64,000 bases of DNA from Sodalis sp. Ffu (GTDB taxonomy: Bacteria > Pseudomonadota > Gammaproteobacteria > Enterobacterales > Enterobacteriaceae): contig CP072944.1 in NCBI GenBank assembly GCA_024748595.1, positions 342,001-406,000 on the forward strand. Reading direction: 5' to 3'. Below, one piece after another: positions 55,038 through 64,000 of this stretch. Every line of letters starts with the position of its first letter. The stretch's first letter is position 1. A program made the position numbers and the translations under genes. Below the pieces are notes generated by a model. The model was not told the DNA's origin. It saw only the letters and a program-made list of their open reading frames with translations, and did no database searches.

Positions 55038-56168
55038 TTATAATTGGAAATCATTGAGGTCGTCGCTGTTGATTTCAGGATCAATCTGGCCCACTAGGTA
55101 AGAACTGACTTCCACTTCCTGTGGAGCCATCTGGACGTTATCTGATACCAGCCAAGAATTAATCCAAGGGATCGGGTTAGAGCGGGTGATAAAGGGCAGA
55201 TCTAGTCCGATTGCTTGCATGCGGATGTTGGTGATGTACTCTACGTACTGGCAAAGAATATCTTTATTCAGTCCCATCATCGAGCCATCACGAAACAGGT
55301 AACTTGCCCAATCTTTCTCCTGCTGTGCCACCATGAGAAACAGATCGTGGCTTTCTTGCTTGCATTCGCATGCGATCTCAGCCATTTCTGGATCTTCCTT
55401 GCTGCAATGCATTAAGTTGAGCATATGCTGTGTACCTGTCATATGCAGTGCTTCGTCGCGAGCGATCAAGCGAATAATTTTGGCATTGCCCTCCATTAAT
55501 TCACGTTCGGCGAAAGCGAACGAACAGGCGAAGCTGACATAGAAGCGAATAGCTTCCAGTGCGTTGACATTTATCAGACAAAGATAAAATTTTTTTTTCA
55601 GCTCGTGCAGATTAACTATTATGGTTTTACCATTGATCTGATGTGTGCCTTCGCCCAGCAGATGATAATAGCTGGTCAGCGCTATAAGGGCGTCATAGTA
55701 GCCGGAAATATCTTTGGCGCGTTTTAGGATATCTTCATTGGTCACAATATCATTGAACACCAGTGAAGGATCATTGATGATATTGCGAATGATATGAGTA
55801 TAGGAGCGTGAATGAACCGTTTCAGAAAACGTCCAAGTTTCTACCCAGGTTTCTAGTTCCGGGATGGAGATAAGTGGCAGCAGCGCGATATTAGGGCTGC
55901 GACCTTGAATGGAATCAAGGAGTGTTTGATACTTTAGATTACTGATGAAGATATGCTTTTCGTGCTCCTGTAGTGCTTGATAGTCGCTGCGATCGCGGGA
56001 GACGTCCACTTCTTCCGGTCGCCAGAAGAAGGAGAGTTGTTTTTCAATTAACTTTTCAAAAATTTCGTATTTTTGTTGATCAAAACGTGCGACATTAACC
56101 GATTGACCGAAAAACATCGGTTCTAGGAGCGGATCATTTTTATTCTGAGAAAATGTTGTATAGGCCAT
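55038..56168 (-). CDS. nrdB: ribonucleotide reductase class Ia, beta subunit
   Basis: This is the radical-generating subunit of aerobic ribonucleotide reductase. It has 376 residues, the same as E. coli. The radical Tyr is Y123 (122 after Met removal), in [10 protein letters not shown]. Iron ligands include D85, E116 and H119, followed by the helical '[10 protein letters not shown]' and '[11 protein letters not shown]'. The C-terminal tail that docks on NrdA (SDDLNDFQL) is intact. It lies 41 bp after nrdA. Confidence 0.97.
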   Translation of the reverse strand: MAYTTFSQNKNDPLLEPMFFGQSVNVARFDQQKYEIFEKLIEKQLSFFWRPEEVDVSRDRSDYQALQEHEKHIFISNLKYQTLLDSIQGRSPNIALLPLISIPELETWVETWTFSETVHSRSYTHIIRNIINDPSLVFNDIVTNEDILKRAKDISGYYDALIALTSYYHLLGEGTHQINGKTIIVNLHELKKKFYLCLINVNALEAIRFYVSFACSFAFAERELMEGNAKIIRLIARDEALHMTGTQHMLNLMHCSKEDPEMAEIACECKQESHDLFLMVAQQEKDWASYLFRDGSMMGLNKDILCQYVEYITNIRMQAIGLDLPFITRSNPIPWINSWLVSDNVQMAPQEVEVSSYLVGQIDPEINSDDLNDFQL

Positions 56169-56209
56169 GGTAGTTTCCGTTACGCGGGGTGGTAACTAGC
56201 CCCGGCTAT

Positions 56210-58492
56210 TTAAATCTTGCAAGCGCCTATTTCGCAATCGTTTTGTTGGGCGACTTGCATATCTTGCTGAGCATCTTCCGCACCGTCGCGGGTATTTTGA
56301 TAATACAGAGTCTTTATGCCGAACTTATATGCGGTCAATAAATCTTTCAACAACTGTTTCATCGATACTTTATTCGCCGGGAAACGGGAAGGATCATAGT
56401 TAGTGTTAGCGGAAATTGCTTGATCGATAAATTTTTGCATAATTCCCACTAGCTGCAAGTAACCACTATTGTCCGGGATTTCCCACAGCAGTTCGTAGGC
56501 ATTTTGCAGTTCGATGGACTCCGGTACTACCTGGCGCAGGATGCCATCTTTTGACGCTTTAATGCTAATGTAGCCGCGAGGTGGCTCTATACCGTTGGTA
56601 GCATTGGAAATTTGTGATGATGTTTCCGAAGGCATCAACGCCGACAAGGTGGAGTTACGCAGTCCGTGCTGTTTGATCAACATGCGCAGAGCTTCCCAAT
56701 CATAATGCAGCGGCTCACTGACGATACTATCCAGATCTTTTTTATAAGTATCAATGGGCAAAATGCCTTGCGCATAACTGGTTTCATTGAACCACGGACA
56801 GGCGCCGAGATCTTTGGCTAGATCATTGGAGGCCTTCAACAGGTAATATTGCATTGCCTCGAAAGTGCGGTGCGTCAAGTTATTGGCACTACCATCGGAG
56901 TAACGCACGCCGTTTTTGGCCAGATAGTAGGAGTAGTTAATCACGCCTACGCCCAAGGTACGACGACCCATAGCACCGCGTTGAGCGGCCGGAACTGGAT
57001 AGTTTTGATAATCCAATAGTGCGTCGAGGGCGCGCACCGCAAGAGTCGCCAACTCAGCCAAATCATCGAGTTTGTCGATAGCACCAAGATTAAAGGCAGC
57101 CAGGGTGCATAGGGCGATTTCGCCACTGTCATCGTTAACGTTCTTTAGCGGTTTAGTGGGCAGGGCTATTTCCAAACATAAGTTGGATTGACGAATGGGT
57201 GCTACTGCAGAATTAAACGGACTATGGGTGTTACAATGATCTACATGCTGTACATAAATACGGCCGGTGGAGGCACGCTCCTGTATCATCAACGAAAATA
57301 GTTCTACCGCTTTGATACAGCGATGACGGATGCGGCGGTTCTGTTCATATTCTGTATATAGTAGCTCAAATTTATTCTGATCGGAAAAAAAAGCATCATA
57401 CAGCCCTGGCACATCAGATGGGCTGAACAAGGTAATATCCTCGCCTTTAACTAGACGTTGATACATCAATTTGTTGATTTGTACCCCATAATCCATATGG
57501 CGTACCCGGTTGGCTTCTACGCCGCGATTGTTTTTCAATACCAGTAAACTTTCCACTTCTAGATGCCAAATAGGATAAAATAGCGTGGCGGCACCTCCGC
57601 GTACACCGCCCTGAGAGCATGACTTCACCGCAGTTTGAAAATGTTTATAAAATGGAATGCAGCCTGTATGGAAAGCTTCCCCGCCACGAATTGGACTTCC
57701 TAGAGCGCGAATACGGCCGGCGTTGATGCCGATGCCTGCCCGTTGCGCAACGTATTTAACAATGGCACTAGAAGTGGCATTGATGGAATCTAGGCTATCG
57801 CCGCATTCGATCAGCACGCAGGAGCTGAATTGACGTGTCGGGGTACGCACGCCAGACATAATGGGTGTCGGTAGCGAAATTTTAAAGGTCGAGACCGCAT
57901 TGTAGAAGCGTTTGACGTAATCAAGGCGGGTTTCGCGTGGGTAGCTGGAGAATAGACAGGCGGCCGCCAGGATGTAGAGAAATTGGGCACTTTCGTAAAT
58001 TTCTCCGGTCACTCGATTTTGCGCTAAATATTTCCCTTCCAACTGCTTGACCGCGGCGTAAGAGAAGTTCATGTCGCGCCAGTGATCGATAAAAGTATCC
58101 ATCTGCTCGAATTCTTCGATACTGTAATCTACAAGAAGGTGTTTATCGTATTTGCCGATCTCTACCAGTCGTGAGACGTGATCGTAAAGCTTTGGTGGCT
58201 CGAATTGGCCATAAGCTTTTTTACGCAGGTGGAATACAGCCAGACGTGCGGCCAGATATTGATAGTCAGGTGCTTCACGGGAGATTAAATCAGCCGCTGC
58301 TTTGATGATGGTTTCGTGAATATCGGCGGTTTTAATACCGTCATAAAACTGTATATGGGAACGTAATTCCACCTGTGAAACGGAAATGTTTTCTAAACAT
58401 TCGGCCGCCCAGTTGATGACCCGGTGGATTTTGTCAAGGTTAATGGTTTCTTTACGTCCGTCTCGTTTGGTGACTAGCAAACTTTGGTTCAT
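56210..58492 (-). CDS. nrdA: ribonucleotide reductase class Ia, alpha subunit
   Basis: This is the catalytic subunit that reduces ribonucleoside diphosphates to deoxy forms. It has 760 residues (761 in E. coli). An N-terminal ATP cone (about 5-95) is followed by the catalytic barrel. Redox and radical residues are present (FSSCVL, NLCLEIALPT and EIALCTLAAFN), together with the C-terminal redox pair in DCEIGACKI. No anaerobic enzyme is seen in the window. A DnaA box lies about 160 bp upstream. Confidence 0.97.
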   Translation of the reverse strand: MNQSLLVTKRDGRKETINLDKIHRVINWAAECLENISVSQVELRSHIQFYDGIKTADIHETIIKAAADLISREAPDYQYLAARLAVFHLRKKAYGQFEPPKLYDHVSRLVEIGKYDKHLLVDYSIEEFEQMDTFIDHWRDMNFSYAAVKQLEGKYLAQNRVTGEIYESAQFLYILAAACLFSSYPRETRLDYVKRFYNAVSTFKISLPTPIMSGVRTPTRQFSSCVLIECGDSLDSINATSSAIVKYVAQRAGIGINAGRIRALGSPIRGGEAFHTGCIPFYKHFQTAVKSCSQGGVRGGAATLFYPIWHLEVESLLVLKNNRGVEANRVRHMDYGVQINKLMYQRLVKGEDITLFSPSDVPGLYDAFFSDQNKFELLYTEYEQNRRIRHRCIKAVELFSLMIQERASTGRIYVQHVDHCNTHSPFNSAVAPIRQSNLCLEIALPTKPLKNVNDDSGEIALCTLAAFNLGAIDKLDDLAELATLAVRALDALLDYQNYPVPAAQRGAMGRRTLGVGVINYSYYLAKNGVRYSDGSANNLTHRTFEAMQYYLLKASNDLAKDLGACPWFNETSYAQGILPIDTYKKDLDSIVSEPLHYDWEALRMLIKQHGLRNSTLSALMPSETSSQISNATNGIEPPRGYISIKASKDGILRQVVPESIELQNAYELLWEIPDNSGYLQLVGIMQKFIDQAISANTNYDPSRFPANKVSMKQLLKDLLTAYKFGIKTLYYQNTRDGAEDAQQDMQVAQQNDCEIGACKI

Positions 58493-58954
58493 AAGGCTTT
58501 AATACCTGTTTAGTGACCCGCAGATGGTCATGGTGCCAGGGAAATAGTATTTTTCCCAGGTGCAAATCACTATTAGAATCTTTTACATTGTTTTGATAAT
58601 AAAATAGTGATAAAAATAAAGTAATGCAAGTAATAACTTTGCTGTTTTTGTGGATAAGCTGGAAGAAAATGTTTATAGATAGTTATCTTGCTATTTAATT
58701 AGCACTTTTTCGGTTATTCATGAATAGAGATAAAATTAAAAATAATTTTTAACTAATATTAACGTGCTGACAGCATCATGGCTGTGCTTGTGAAACTTTA
58801 GACTGATAGCCGGGACAGAAGCAAAGGACACTTGCTTGATTGCAAGTTGATAGCGTAGTCGACGATAAAGGAATAATACCAAGACAAATAGCACACTTTA
58901 AGATTGTTTCCGGAAGGAAATTATGTTTTCACAACAGTTGCCGACGACGAGGTA
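58493..58954. other. nrdA promoter region / ubiG-nrdA gap
   Basis: This 460-bp gap has no gene; in E. coli yfaL lies here. It contains the nrdA upstream regulatory region with one perfect DnaA box. I saw no clear pair of NrdR boxes. Confidence 0.6.
58649..58657 (-). promoter_or_regulatory. DnaA box upstream of nrdA
   Basis: TGTGGATAA on the plus strand is a perfect 9-mer DnaA box (TTATCCACA on the strand of nrdA). It lies 157 bp before the nrdA start. E. coli nrdAB is known to be controlled by DnaA boxes in its promoter. The minus strand continues with a TTATTACTT about 12 bp downstream, where a second, weaker box could have been. The box survives in otherwise eroding DNA, which argues for function. 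Confidence 0.6.
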
Positions 58955-59692
58955 TTATTTTACATGTCGTGTATGCAACATATAGTTCACATCTACGTTG
59001 CCGCCCAGGCTGAAGCGATCTTTTAGTGGATTATAATGCAGGCCGATGATATGTTGTTCACGAAGCGGTGTTGCATCCATCCAGTTCAGCAATTCGGCAG
59101 GTTTAATGAATTTATTGATATCGTGTGTCCCACGTGGCACTATGCGCAGCAAATACTCAGCGCCGATAATAGCCAATAGCCAGGCTTTGAGATTACGGTT
59201 CAGTGTAGAAAAGAATACTTCACCTCCTGGTTTTACTAGCCGGGCTGTAGCCCGGACAATTGATGAAGGGTCTGGTACATGCTCCAGTATCTCCATGCTA
59301 GTCACGACGTCATAGGTGTTGGGATGGAACTGAGCATGTTTTTCGATGGTTTGTTGGATATAATTAATGATAAACCCACTCTTTAGTGCATGCATCCGAG
59401 CCACTGCCAGTGACTTACTACTCATGTCCAAGCCGGTCACCTTAGCTCCTTCGCGCGCCATGCTTTCCGTTAAAATACCGCCACCGCACCCAACATCTAG
59501 CACCTTTTTACCGAACAGCCCGCCGGCGCGGTCGAGAATATAATCCAAGCGCAGAGGATTGATGCGATGAAGCGGTTTAAATTTACCGTCAAGATTCCAC
59601 CAGAGGGTAGTGTTGTCGTCAAATTTAGCGATTTCATCAGGGTCGACGTTATTTTGCTGAGGCGCTGTTCCTCTGCCAATTTCGGGATTCAT
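58955..59692 (-). CDS. ubiG: ubiquinone biosynthesis O-methyltransferase UbiG
   Basis: This enzyme carries out both O-methylations in ubiquinone synthesis, supplying the quinone used by NDH-1. It has 245 residues (240 in E. coli). The SAM-binding motif VLDVGCGGG lies at 64-72; 'EILEHVPDP' and 'FFSTLNRN' are conserved. It diverges from gyrA with 252 bp between them, as in E. coli. Confidence 0.96.
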   Translation of the reverse strand: MNPEIGRGTAPQQNNVDPDEIAKFDDNTTLWWNLDGKFKPLHRINPLRLDYILDRAGGLFGKKVLDVGCGGGILTESMAREGAKVTGLDMSSKSLAVARMHALKSGFIINYIQQTIEKHAQFHPNTYDVVTSMEILEHVPDPSSIVRATARLVKPGGEVFFSTLNRNLKAWLLAIIGAEYLLRIVPRGTHDINKFIKPAELLNWMDATPLREQHIIGLHYNPLKDRFSLGGNVDVNYMLHTRHVK

Positions 59693-59944
59693 GTAAAATT
59701 CCTTAAATATTAATTTGTTAAATAATGTAGCATCGATGATAGGTAGTTTTGTTTGCTATAAAACACGCGCTAAATCACCATTTATAGGCCCGGGACGCTA
59801 AGGAAGATGATAGAGAGAATTATTGTTCAGTTGTAATGTCAGTGGTCTCCTTTCAGCAAAAGAGATAGTATACTTTAACGCTTTTATTTTGGAGGAAAAG
59901 CTTTATTTAGGTCAGTAATTAGTAGGTAGAAGGATAGTGGCACC

Positions 59945-62551
59945 ATGAGCGACCTTGCCAGAGAAATTATACCAGTCAACATCGAAGAAGAGTTAAAACG
60001 ATCTTATCTAGATTACGCTATGTCCGTGATTGTCGGGCGTGCATTACCGGATGTTCGGGATGGACTAAAACCTGTGCACCGTCGCGTGCTGTTCGCGATG
60101 AGTGTACTCGGTAATGACTGGAATAAACCTTATAAAAAATCGGCGCGTTTAGTCGGTGATGTTATTGGTAAATATCATCCGCATGGGGATACAGCGGTTT
60201 ACGACACCATCGTCCGTATGGCACAACCATTTTCGCTGCGTTACATGCTGGTGGATGGACAGGGTAACTTTGGTTCTATTGATGGTGATTCCGCTGCGGC
60301 GATGCGTTACACGGAAGTGCGTATGTCGAAAATTTCCCATGAATTATTGTCAGATCTGGAAAAAGAAACCGTTGATTATGTGCCTAACTATGATGGCACC
60401 GAGCAAATACCAGATGTGATGCCTACCAGAATCCCCAACCTGCTGATTAACGGTGCCTCTGGCATCGCTGTGGGGATGGCCACCAATATCCCGCCACACA
60501 ATCTTTCTGAGGTGATCGATGGTTGCTTGGCGTTTATTGACGATGAGAACATCAGTGTTGAAGGATTAATGGAGCATATTCCAGGTCCTGATTTTCCCAC
60601 TGCCGCTATCATCAACGACCGGTGCGGAATTGAAGAGGCGTACCGCACCGGGCGCGGTAAAATCTACATTCGCGCGCGCGCGGAAGTTGAAACAGACGTC
60701 AAAACCATGCGCGAAACCATTATCGTGCATGAGATTCCCTATCAGGTAAACAAAGCGCGCCTGATTGAAAAGATAGCTGAATTGGTAAAAGAGAAGCGTA
60801 TCGAAGGAATCAGCGGTTTGCGCGACGAATCTGATAGGGACGGTATGCGCATTGTCATTGAAGTCAAACGTGACTCAGTCGGTGAGGTGGTGTTAAATAA
60901 CCTGTACTCCTTGACCCACCTTCAGATCTCGTTTGGTATCAATATGGTAGCGTTGCATCAGGGGCAACCGAAGATTTTGCCGTTGAAAGATATTTTGTTC
61001 GCTTTTGTACGTCACCGCCGTGAAGTGGTGACTCGTCGTACCATTTTTGAATTGAAAAAATCCCGTGAACGCGCCCATATCTTGGAAGCGCTAGCGATTG
61101 CCTTGGCCAATATTTATCCGATTATCGAGCTTATTCGCCAAGCGCAGACGCCAGCGAAAGCGAAGGCCAGATTGGTAGCACGTCCCTGGGCGCTAGGCAC
61201 TGTTTTTGCTATACTGGAGCGTACTATCGATGATGCTGCGTGTCCTGAATGGATGAAGATGAGTTTTGGTATTCGTGATGGTCAATACTACCTGACCGAG
61301 CGGCAGGCGCAGGCGATATTGGATCTGCACTTGCAGAAGCTGACCGGCCTAGAGCATGAAAAGCTGCTGGACGAGTACAAAGATCTACTGACCCAAATTA
61401 GTGAATTGATTCAAATATTGCAAGATCCGGAACGTCTGATGGAAGTGATTCGCGAAGAGTTGATTGCCATTAAAGAGCAGTACAACGATCCGCGTCGTAC
61501 TAAAATTACTTCTAATTGTTCGGATATCAATATTGAGGATTTGATCAACCAAGAAGATGTGGTGCTTACCTTGTCGCATCATGGCTATGTTAAGTATCAG
61601 CCGTTAACAGACTACGATGCACAGCGTCGCGGTGGTAAAGGTAAGTCAGCTGCGCGTATTAAAGAAGAAGACTTTATTGACCATTTATTGGTGGCCAATA
61701 CTCATGATACTATTCTTCTGTTCTCTAGCCGAGGACGAATGTATTGGATAAAAGTCTATCAGTTCCCGGAGGCCAGCCGGGGCTCTCGTGGCCGGCCTAT
61801 TGCTAATTTATTGCCATTGGAGACAGATGAGCGCATTACTGCCATTATGCCTGTACGTGAATACGAAGAGGCTTGTCAAGTATTTATGGCGACCGCCAGC
61901 GGTATCGTGAAGAAAACCTCGCTGACAGAGTTTAGTCGTTCTCGTAGCGCCGGCATTATTGCCGTCAATCTTAATAAGGGTGACGAGTTGATTGGTGTCG
62001 ATTTAACCGATGGCAGTAATGAGGTGATGTTATTTTCTGCCTATGGCAAAGTCGTACGATTCTCAGAAAATCAAGTGCGCATCATGGGTCGAACTGCGAT
62101 CGGGGTCAAGGGCATTAATTTAGCTAAGGGAGACCGTGTGGTCTCCCTTATCGTACCTCGCGGCGACGGTCCGATTCTCACTGTGACCCAGCAAGGTTAC
62201 GGTAAGCGAACAGATCAGTCAGAATACCCGACTAAATCTCGAGCCACGCAGGGAGTCATATCTATCAAGGTTAGCGAGCGTAATGGTGAAGTGGTAGGGG
62301 CTGTGCAGGTAGATGATTCTGATCAGATCATGATGATTACCGACGCCGGTACGTTGGTACGTACCCGGGTTTCTGAGGTAAGCATTGTTGGCCGTAATAC
62401 CCAGGGCGTGACGCTTATTCGCACTGCTGAGGACGAACATGTTGTCAGCCTGCAGCGAGTTGTTGAACCGGTGGATGACGAAGAATTAGATCAGGTAAAA
62501 AACTTGGCTTCTACGAATCAACTAGTAGCTCAGGCCACAGTGAAGCGGTAA
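59945..62551 (+). CDS. gyrA: DNA gyrase subunit A
   Basis: This subunit cuts and rejoins DNA for supercoiling. It has 868 residues (875 in E. coli). The active-site Tyr is Y122 in AAMRYTE. The quinolone region reads [10 protein letters not shown], so residue 83 is Thr rather than the Ser found in E. coli, and D87 is intact. The C-terminal domain keeps the GyrA box QRRGGKG and the beta-pinwheel repeats; the acidic tail is short. AAGGA lies 10 nt before the ATG. An inverted repeat near 62646-62679 probably ends transcription. Confidence 0.97.
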   Translation: MSDLAREIIPVNIEEELKRSYLDYAMSVIVGRALPDVRDGLKPVHRRVLFAMSVLGNDWNKPYKKSARLVGDVIGKYHPHGDTAVYDTIVRMAQPFSLRYMLVDGQGNFGSIDGDSAAAMRYTEVRMSKISHELLSDLEKETVDYVPNYDGTEQIPDVMPTRIPNLLINGASGIAVGMATNIPPHNLSEVIDGCLAFIDDENISVEGLMEHIPGPDFPTAAIINDRCGIEEAYRTGRGKIYIRARAEVETDVKTMRETIIVHEIPYQVNKARLIEKIAELVKEKRIEGISGLRDESDRDGMRIVIEVKRDSVGEVVLNNLYSLTHLQISFGINMVALHQGQPKILPLKDILFAFVRHRREVVTRRTIFELKKSRERAHILEALAIALANIYPIIELIRQAQTPAKAKARLVARPWALGTVFAILERTIDDAACPEWMKMSFGIRDGQYYLTERQAQAILDLHLQKLTGLEHEKLLDEYKDLLTQISELIQILQDPERLMEVIREELIAIKEQYNDPRRTKITSNCSDINIEDLINQEDVVLTLSHHGYVKYQPLTDYDAQRRGGKGKSAARIKEEDFIDHLLVANTHDTILLFSSRGRMYWIKVYQFPEASRGSRGRPIANLLPLETDERITAIMPVREYEEACQVFMATASGIVKKTSLTEFSRSRSAGIIAVNLNKGDELIGVDLTDGSNEVMLFSAYGKVVRFSENQVRIMGRTAIGVKGINLAKGDRVVSLIVPRGDGPILTVTQQGYGKRTDQSEYPTKSRATQGVISIKVSERNGEVVGAVQVDDSDQIMMITDAGTLVRTRVSEVSIVGRNTQGVTLIRTAEDEHVVSLQRVVEPVDDEELDQVKNLASTNQLVAQATVKR

Positions 62552-62645
62552 ACTAGTGACAATGACAAACATTACAATGCTAGTCAATTTAGCGAAAATC
62601 GCTGAGTAAGGCGCCTTACCCAAGAGTGGCATCCATTTAACAGTA

Positions 62646-62679
62646 ATTAAAAAACGCGCAATTGCGCTACGTCTTTTTT
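62646..62679 (+). terminator. probable Rho-independent terminator of gyrA
   Basis: About 95 bp after the gyrA stop, the self-complementary core GCGCAATTGCGC (62656-62667) is preceded by an A-run and followed by TACGTC and six T (62674-62679). The stem can extend through AAAAACG/CGT-TTTT pairing. The geometry is imperfect but fits a terminator. Confidence 0.5.
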
Positions 62680-63274
62680 ATCCAAACTATTTTATCTGAA
62701 TGAAAAATATTTCGTTACTGAGATTGATGCTAAATGCTTTGAATGGCTCGTTATGTTATTTTTTTACATCTACTTTTTCAACGTTGTGGTAAGTAATATC
62801 TATCAGATAGAAGATATATCTATAATGGTAAACACAACTTTCTTTGAGGCTGATGATCTCAATCAGGTATTGTCTATACCAGGACCAGGTGGGTTTCATT
62901 ATTCGATGTGTAGCATCGAGGATACCGTCTGTGCGGGGCGTATTACAAAATGCTGATTTGGTAATTAAATAGTCGGAACTTCCATTAGAGTGATCGTCAA
63001 GAAAATAAACGTTGGGGATAGCTGCTAAAAATCACCACGCCAAGGTGCTACCATATTCTGATGCCGATCTTTAACAGCAATACTCTAGAGAAATTTTATT
63101 GAACAGAACATGTACTAGGGAGATTTTACCAGTCTCTGTAATTTCGGTCTAACTCTAGCACTCTTTGAGCTAAAGAGTGCACTGAAAAACGGCACTAAGC
63201 TACTATTGACTCAGACAGTTTTTTGGTACAACTATTAGTTTTATGACAATAAAAAATATTTTAGAAGGTCTCCA

Positions 63275-63790
63275 TGATGGGTTATTTTTAAAATAAATCG
63301 AACTTCTATTAATCAGGAAGGCAAAATTAAAGCACCAATTGGGCGAGCTAGATATTTACGAGGTTTTATAAACTCTATATTTAGTTTATATGTTCCTTTA
63401 TAGTTCCCTGAACTACACTTGGTAAACATGTTAAAGTTAATGTCATGATAAAATTTTAACACGCGGGAATATCACTTAAAAATTCTATTGTGTTACTAAG
63501 TTGATAAGCTTTTTGGTTGAAGGTGAATGGAAATTAAAACATACGATCTAAGAAAGAGAAGTAACTAACAAGCAACCATGTGACGATCGATACCACAAGA
63601 CAGGGTTTATCGGCTTTGACTTGTTGAATGAAATATAATAGGTCTCGAAGCACTAGCAACATGGATCTTGCAAAAATATGCCAAAATTAGAAATTAAAAA
63701 ACTAATTGTGATTATTATGGATTATAGCAATACGCTAACTATGAGCTAAAAGTTCATCTACGACTTTATTATTCAATAAAGTTGCTTGAA
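63275..63790 (+). mobile_element. decayed IS5-family copy, C-terminal part deleted
   Basis: The left end reads AAATAAATCGAACTTCTATT (about 63292-63311), like the inner side of the family terminal repeat. The plus strand gives 'LFG', then a trace 'MEIKTYDLRKRS' near 63528-63563, and 'GLEALATWILQKYAKI' near 63630-63690. The latter matches '(V)TD.EAL..LI.Q.H.K'. The right end TATTCAATAAAGTTGC (63770-63785) resembles the family terminal repeat ATTCAACAAAGCC. Confidence 0.65.
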
Positions 63791-63792
63791 AC

Positions 63793-63809
63793 ACTAAATA
63801 TCATTTAGT
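63793..63809. repeat. 7-bp inverted repeat upstream of the porin gene
   Basis: ACTAAAT (63793-63799) and ATTTAGT (63803-63809) are exact inverted repeats around 3 bp, about 115 bp before the porin start and directly beside the IS remnant end. It could be an operator, but no known site is matched. Confidence 0.4.
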
Positions 63810-63924
63810 ATTATTTCACCGTCAGCTCATTATCCGACTATCTTCAGTCTTTGTCGAATGCTCGATTTTATTTGGGCTTTTAATTTATTAGCGGTAAAAT
63901 ATAATAAATAATGAGGATATTAAC

Positions 63925-64000
63925 ATGAAACTACGGTATCTTGCTATATTGGTTTCGACAATTATTCTGGTAGGCACTGTGGGTGCTGCTGAAATTTACA
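63925..64000 (+). CDS. OmpC/OmpF-type porin, truncated by window edge
   Basis: The last 76 bases encode MKLRYLAILVSTIILVGTVG followed by AAEIY. This is a signal peptide and the start of a mature enterobacterial trimeric porin (OmpC begins AEVYNKDGNK). GAGG lies 8 nt before the ATG. In E. coli ompC is the porin gene nearest gyrA on the same strand once the rcs genes are removed, which fits ompC. The rest of the gene lies outside the window, so whether it is intact is unknown. Confidence 0.75.
   Translation, partial: MKLRYLAILVSTIILVGTVGAAEIY

Larger units (their letters stand above)
62552..63924. other. gene-free stretch between gyrA and the porin gene
   Basis: In E. coli rcsC, rcsB and rcsD and other genes separate gyrA from ompC; none is recognisable here. 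It contains a GTAAGGCGCCTTAC palindrome (62606-62619), a probable gyrA terminator, an IS5-like remnant and, at the end, the porin promoter region. Confidence 0.55.

Noticed and set aside
62753-62956. 67-residue plus-strand frame after gyrA
   Set aside because: No similarity to rcs or other expected neighbours and no start signal.
1-64000. tRNA, rRNA, CRISPR array, prophage or defence-system genes
   Set aside because: I looked for T-loop signatures, regularly spaced repeats and typical protein motifs by eye and saw none. A covariance-model scan could still find a diverged RNA gene.

Overview
The window comes from the chromosome of a gamma-proteobacterium of the Enterobacterales that is undergoing reductive evolution, most likely a Sodalis-like insect symbiont (lineage is my inference). 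The intact proteins read as close relatives of E. coli proteins and keep E. coli-like operon order. They are separated by long AT-rich stretches without genes, and several of those stretches still show recognisable pseudogene text (fabF, plsX, yceD, hexR). Roughly 41 kb of the 64 kb is intact coding sequence. I saw no tRNA, rRNA, CRISPR array, prophage or intact transposase.

Layout: (1) 1-5.5 kb: gene-free DNA with decayed insertion sequences, then the ABC exporter pair yadG-yadH on the plus strand. (2) 6.9-27.5 kb: an eroded version of the E. coli lpoB-hinT-(fhuE, ptsG lost)-tatD-holB-tmk-mltG-(pabC lost)-fabF(pseudo)-acpP-fabG-fabD-fabH-plsX(pseudo)-rpmF-yceD(pseudo)-rluC / rne cluster, followed by pyrC. 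(3) 28-30 kb: a TonB-dependent copper receptor of the OprC type with its copper-binding motif intact. (4) 31.5-36.4 kb: pykA and zwf diverge around a hexR pseudogene. (5) 38.1-53.2 kb: the complete 13-gene nuo operon (nuoA to nuoN, with nuoCD fused). (6) 54.8-62.6 kb: nrdA-nrdB-yfaE, ubiG and gyrA. (7) Right edge: the first codons of an OmpC/OmpF-type porin.

Metabolic picture: the retained genes serve DNA replication and precursor supply (gyrA, holB, tmk, nrdAB, pyrC), peptidoglycan building (lpoB, mltG), fatty-acid initiation and elongation (acpP, fabD, fabG, fabH), RNA and ribosome maturation (rne, rluC, rpmF), NADPH and pyruvate supply (zwf, pykA) and aerobic respiration (NDH-1, ubiG for ubiquinone, possibly copper uptake for a terminal oxidase). 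Regulators and redundant enzymes (hexR, fabF, plsX) are the parts that have been lost.

The gene-free DNA has structure. At least eleven or twelve degenerate copies, on both strands, of one IS5-family (IS903-like) element can be recognised by translated transposase motifs and by relics of terminal repeats ending in TTGTTGAATAAATC. A separate IS1595-like remnant lies between acpP and fabG. I found no evidence of an undescribed biological system. The most interesting signals are the preserved copper receptor, the shortened RNase E scaffold, the loss of HexR, FabF and PlsX beside intact partners, a preserved DnaA box upstream of nrdA, and several long perfect hairpins in otherwise eroding DNA.
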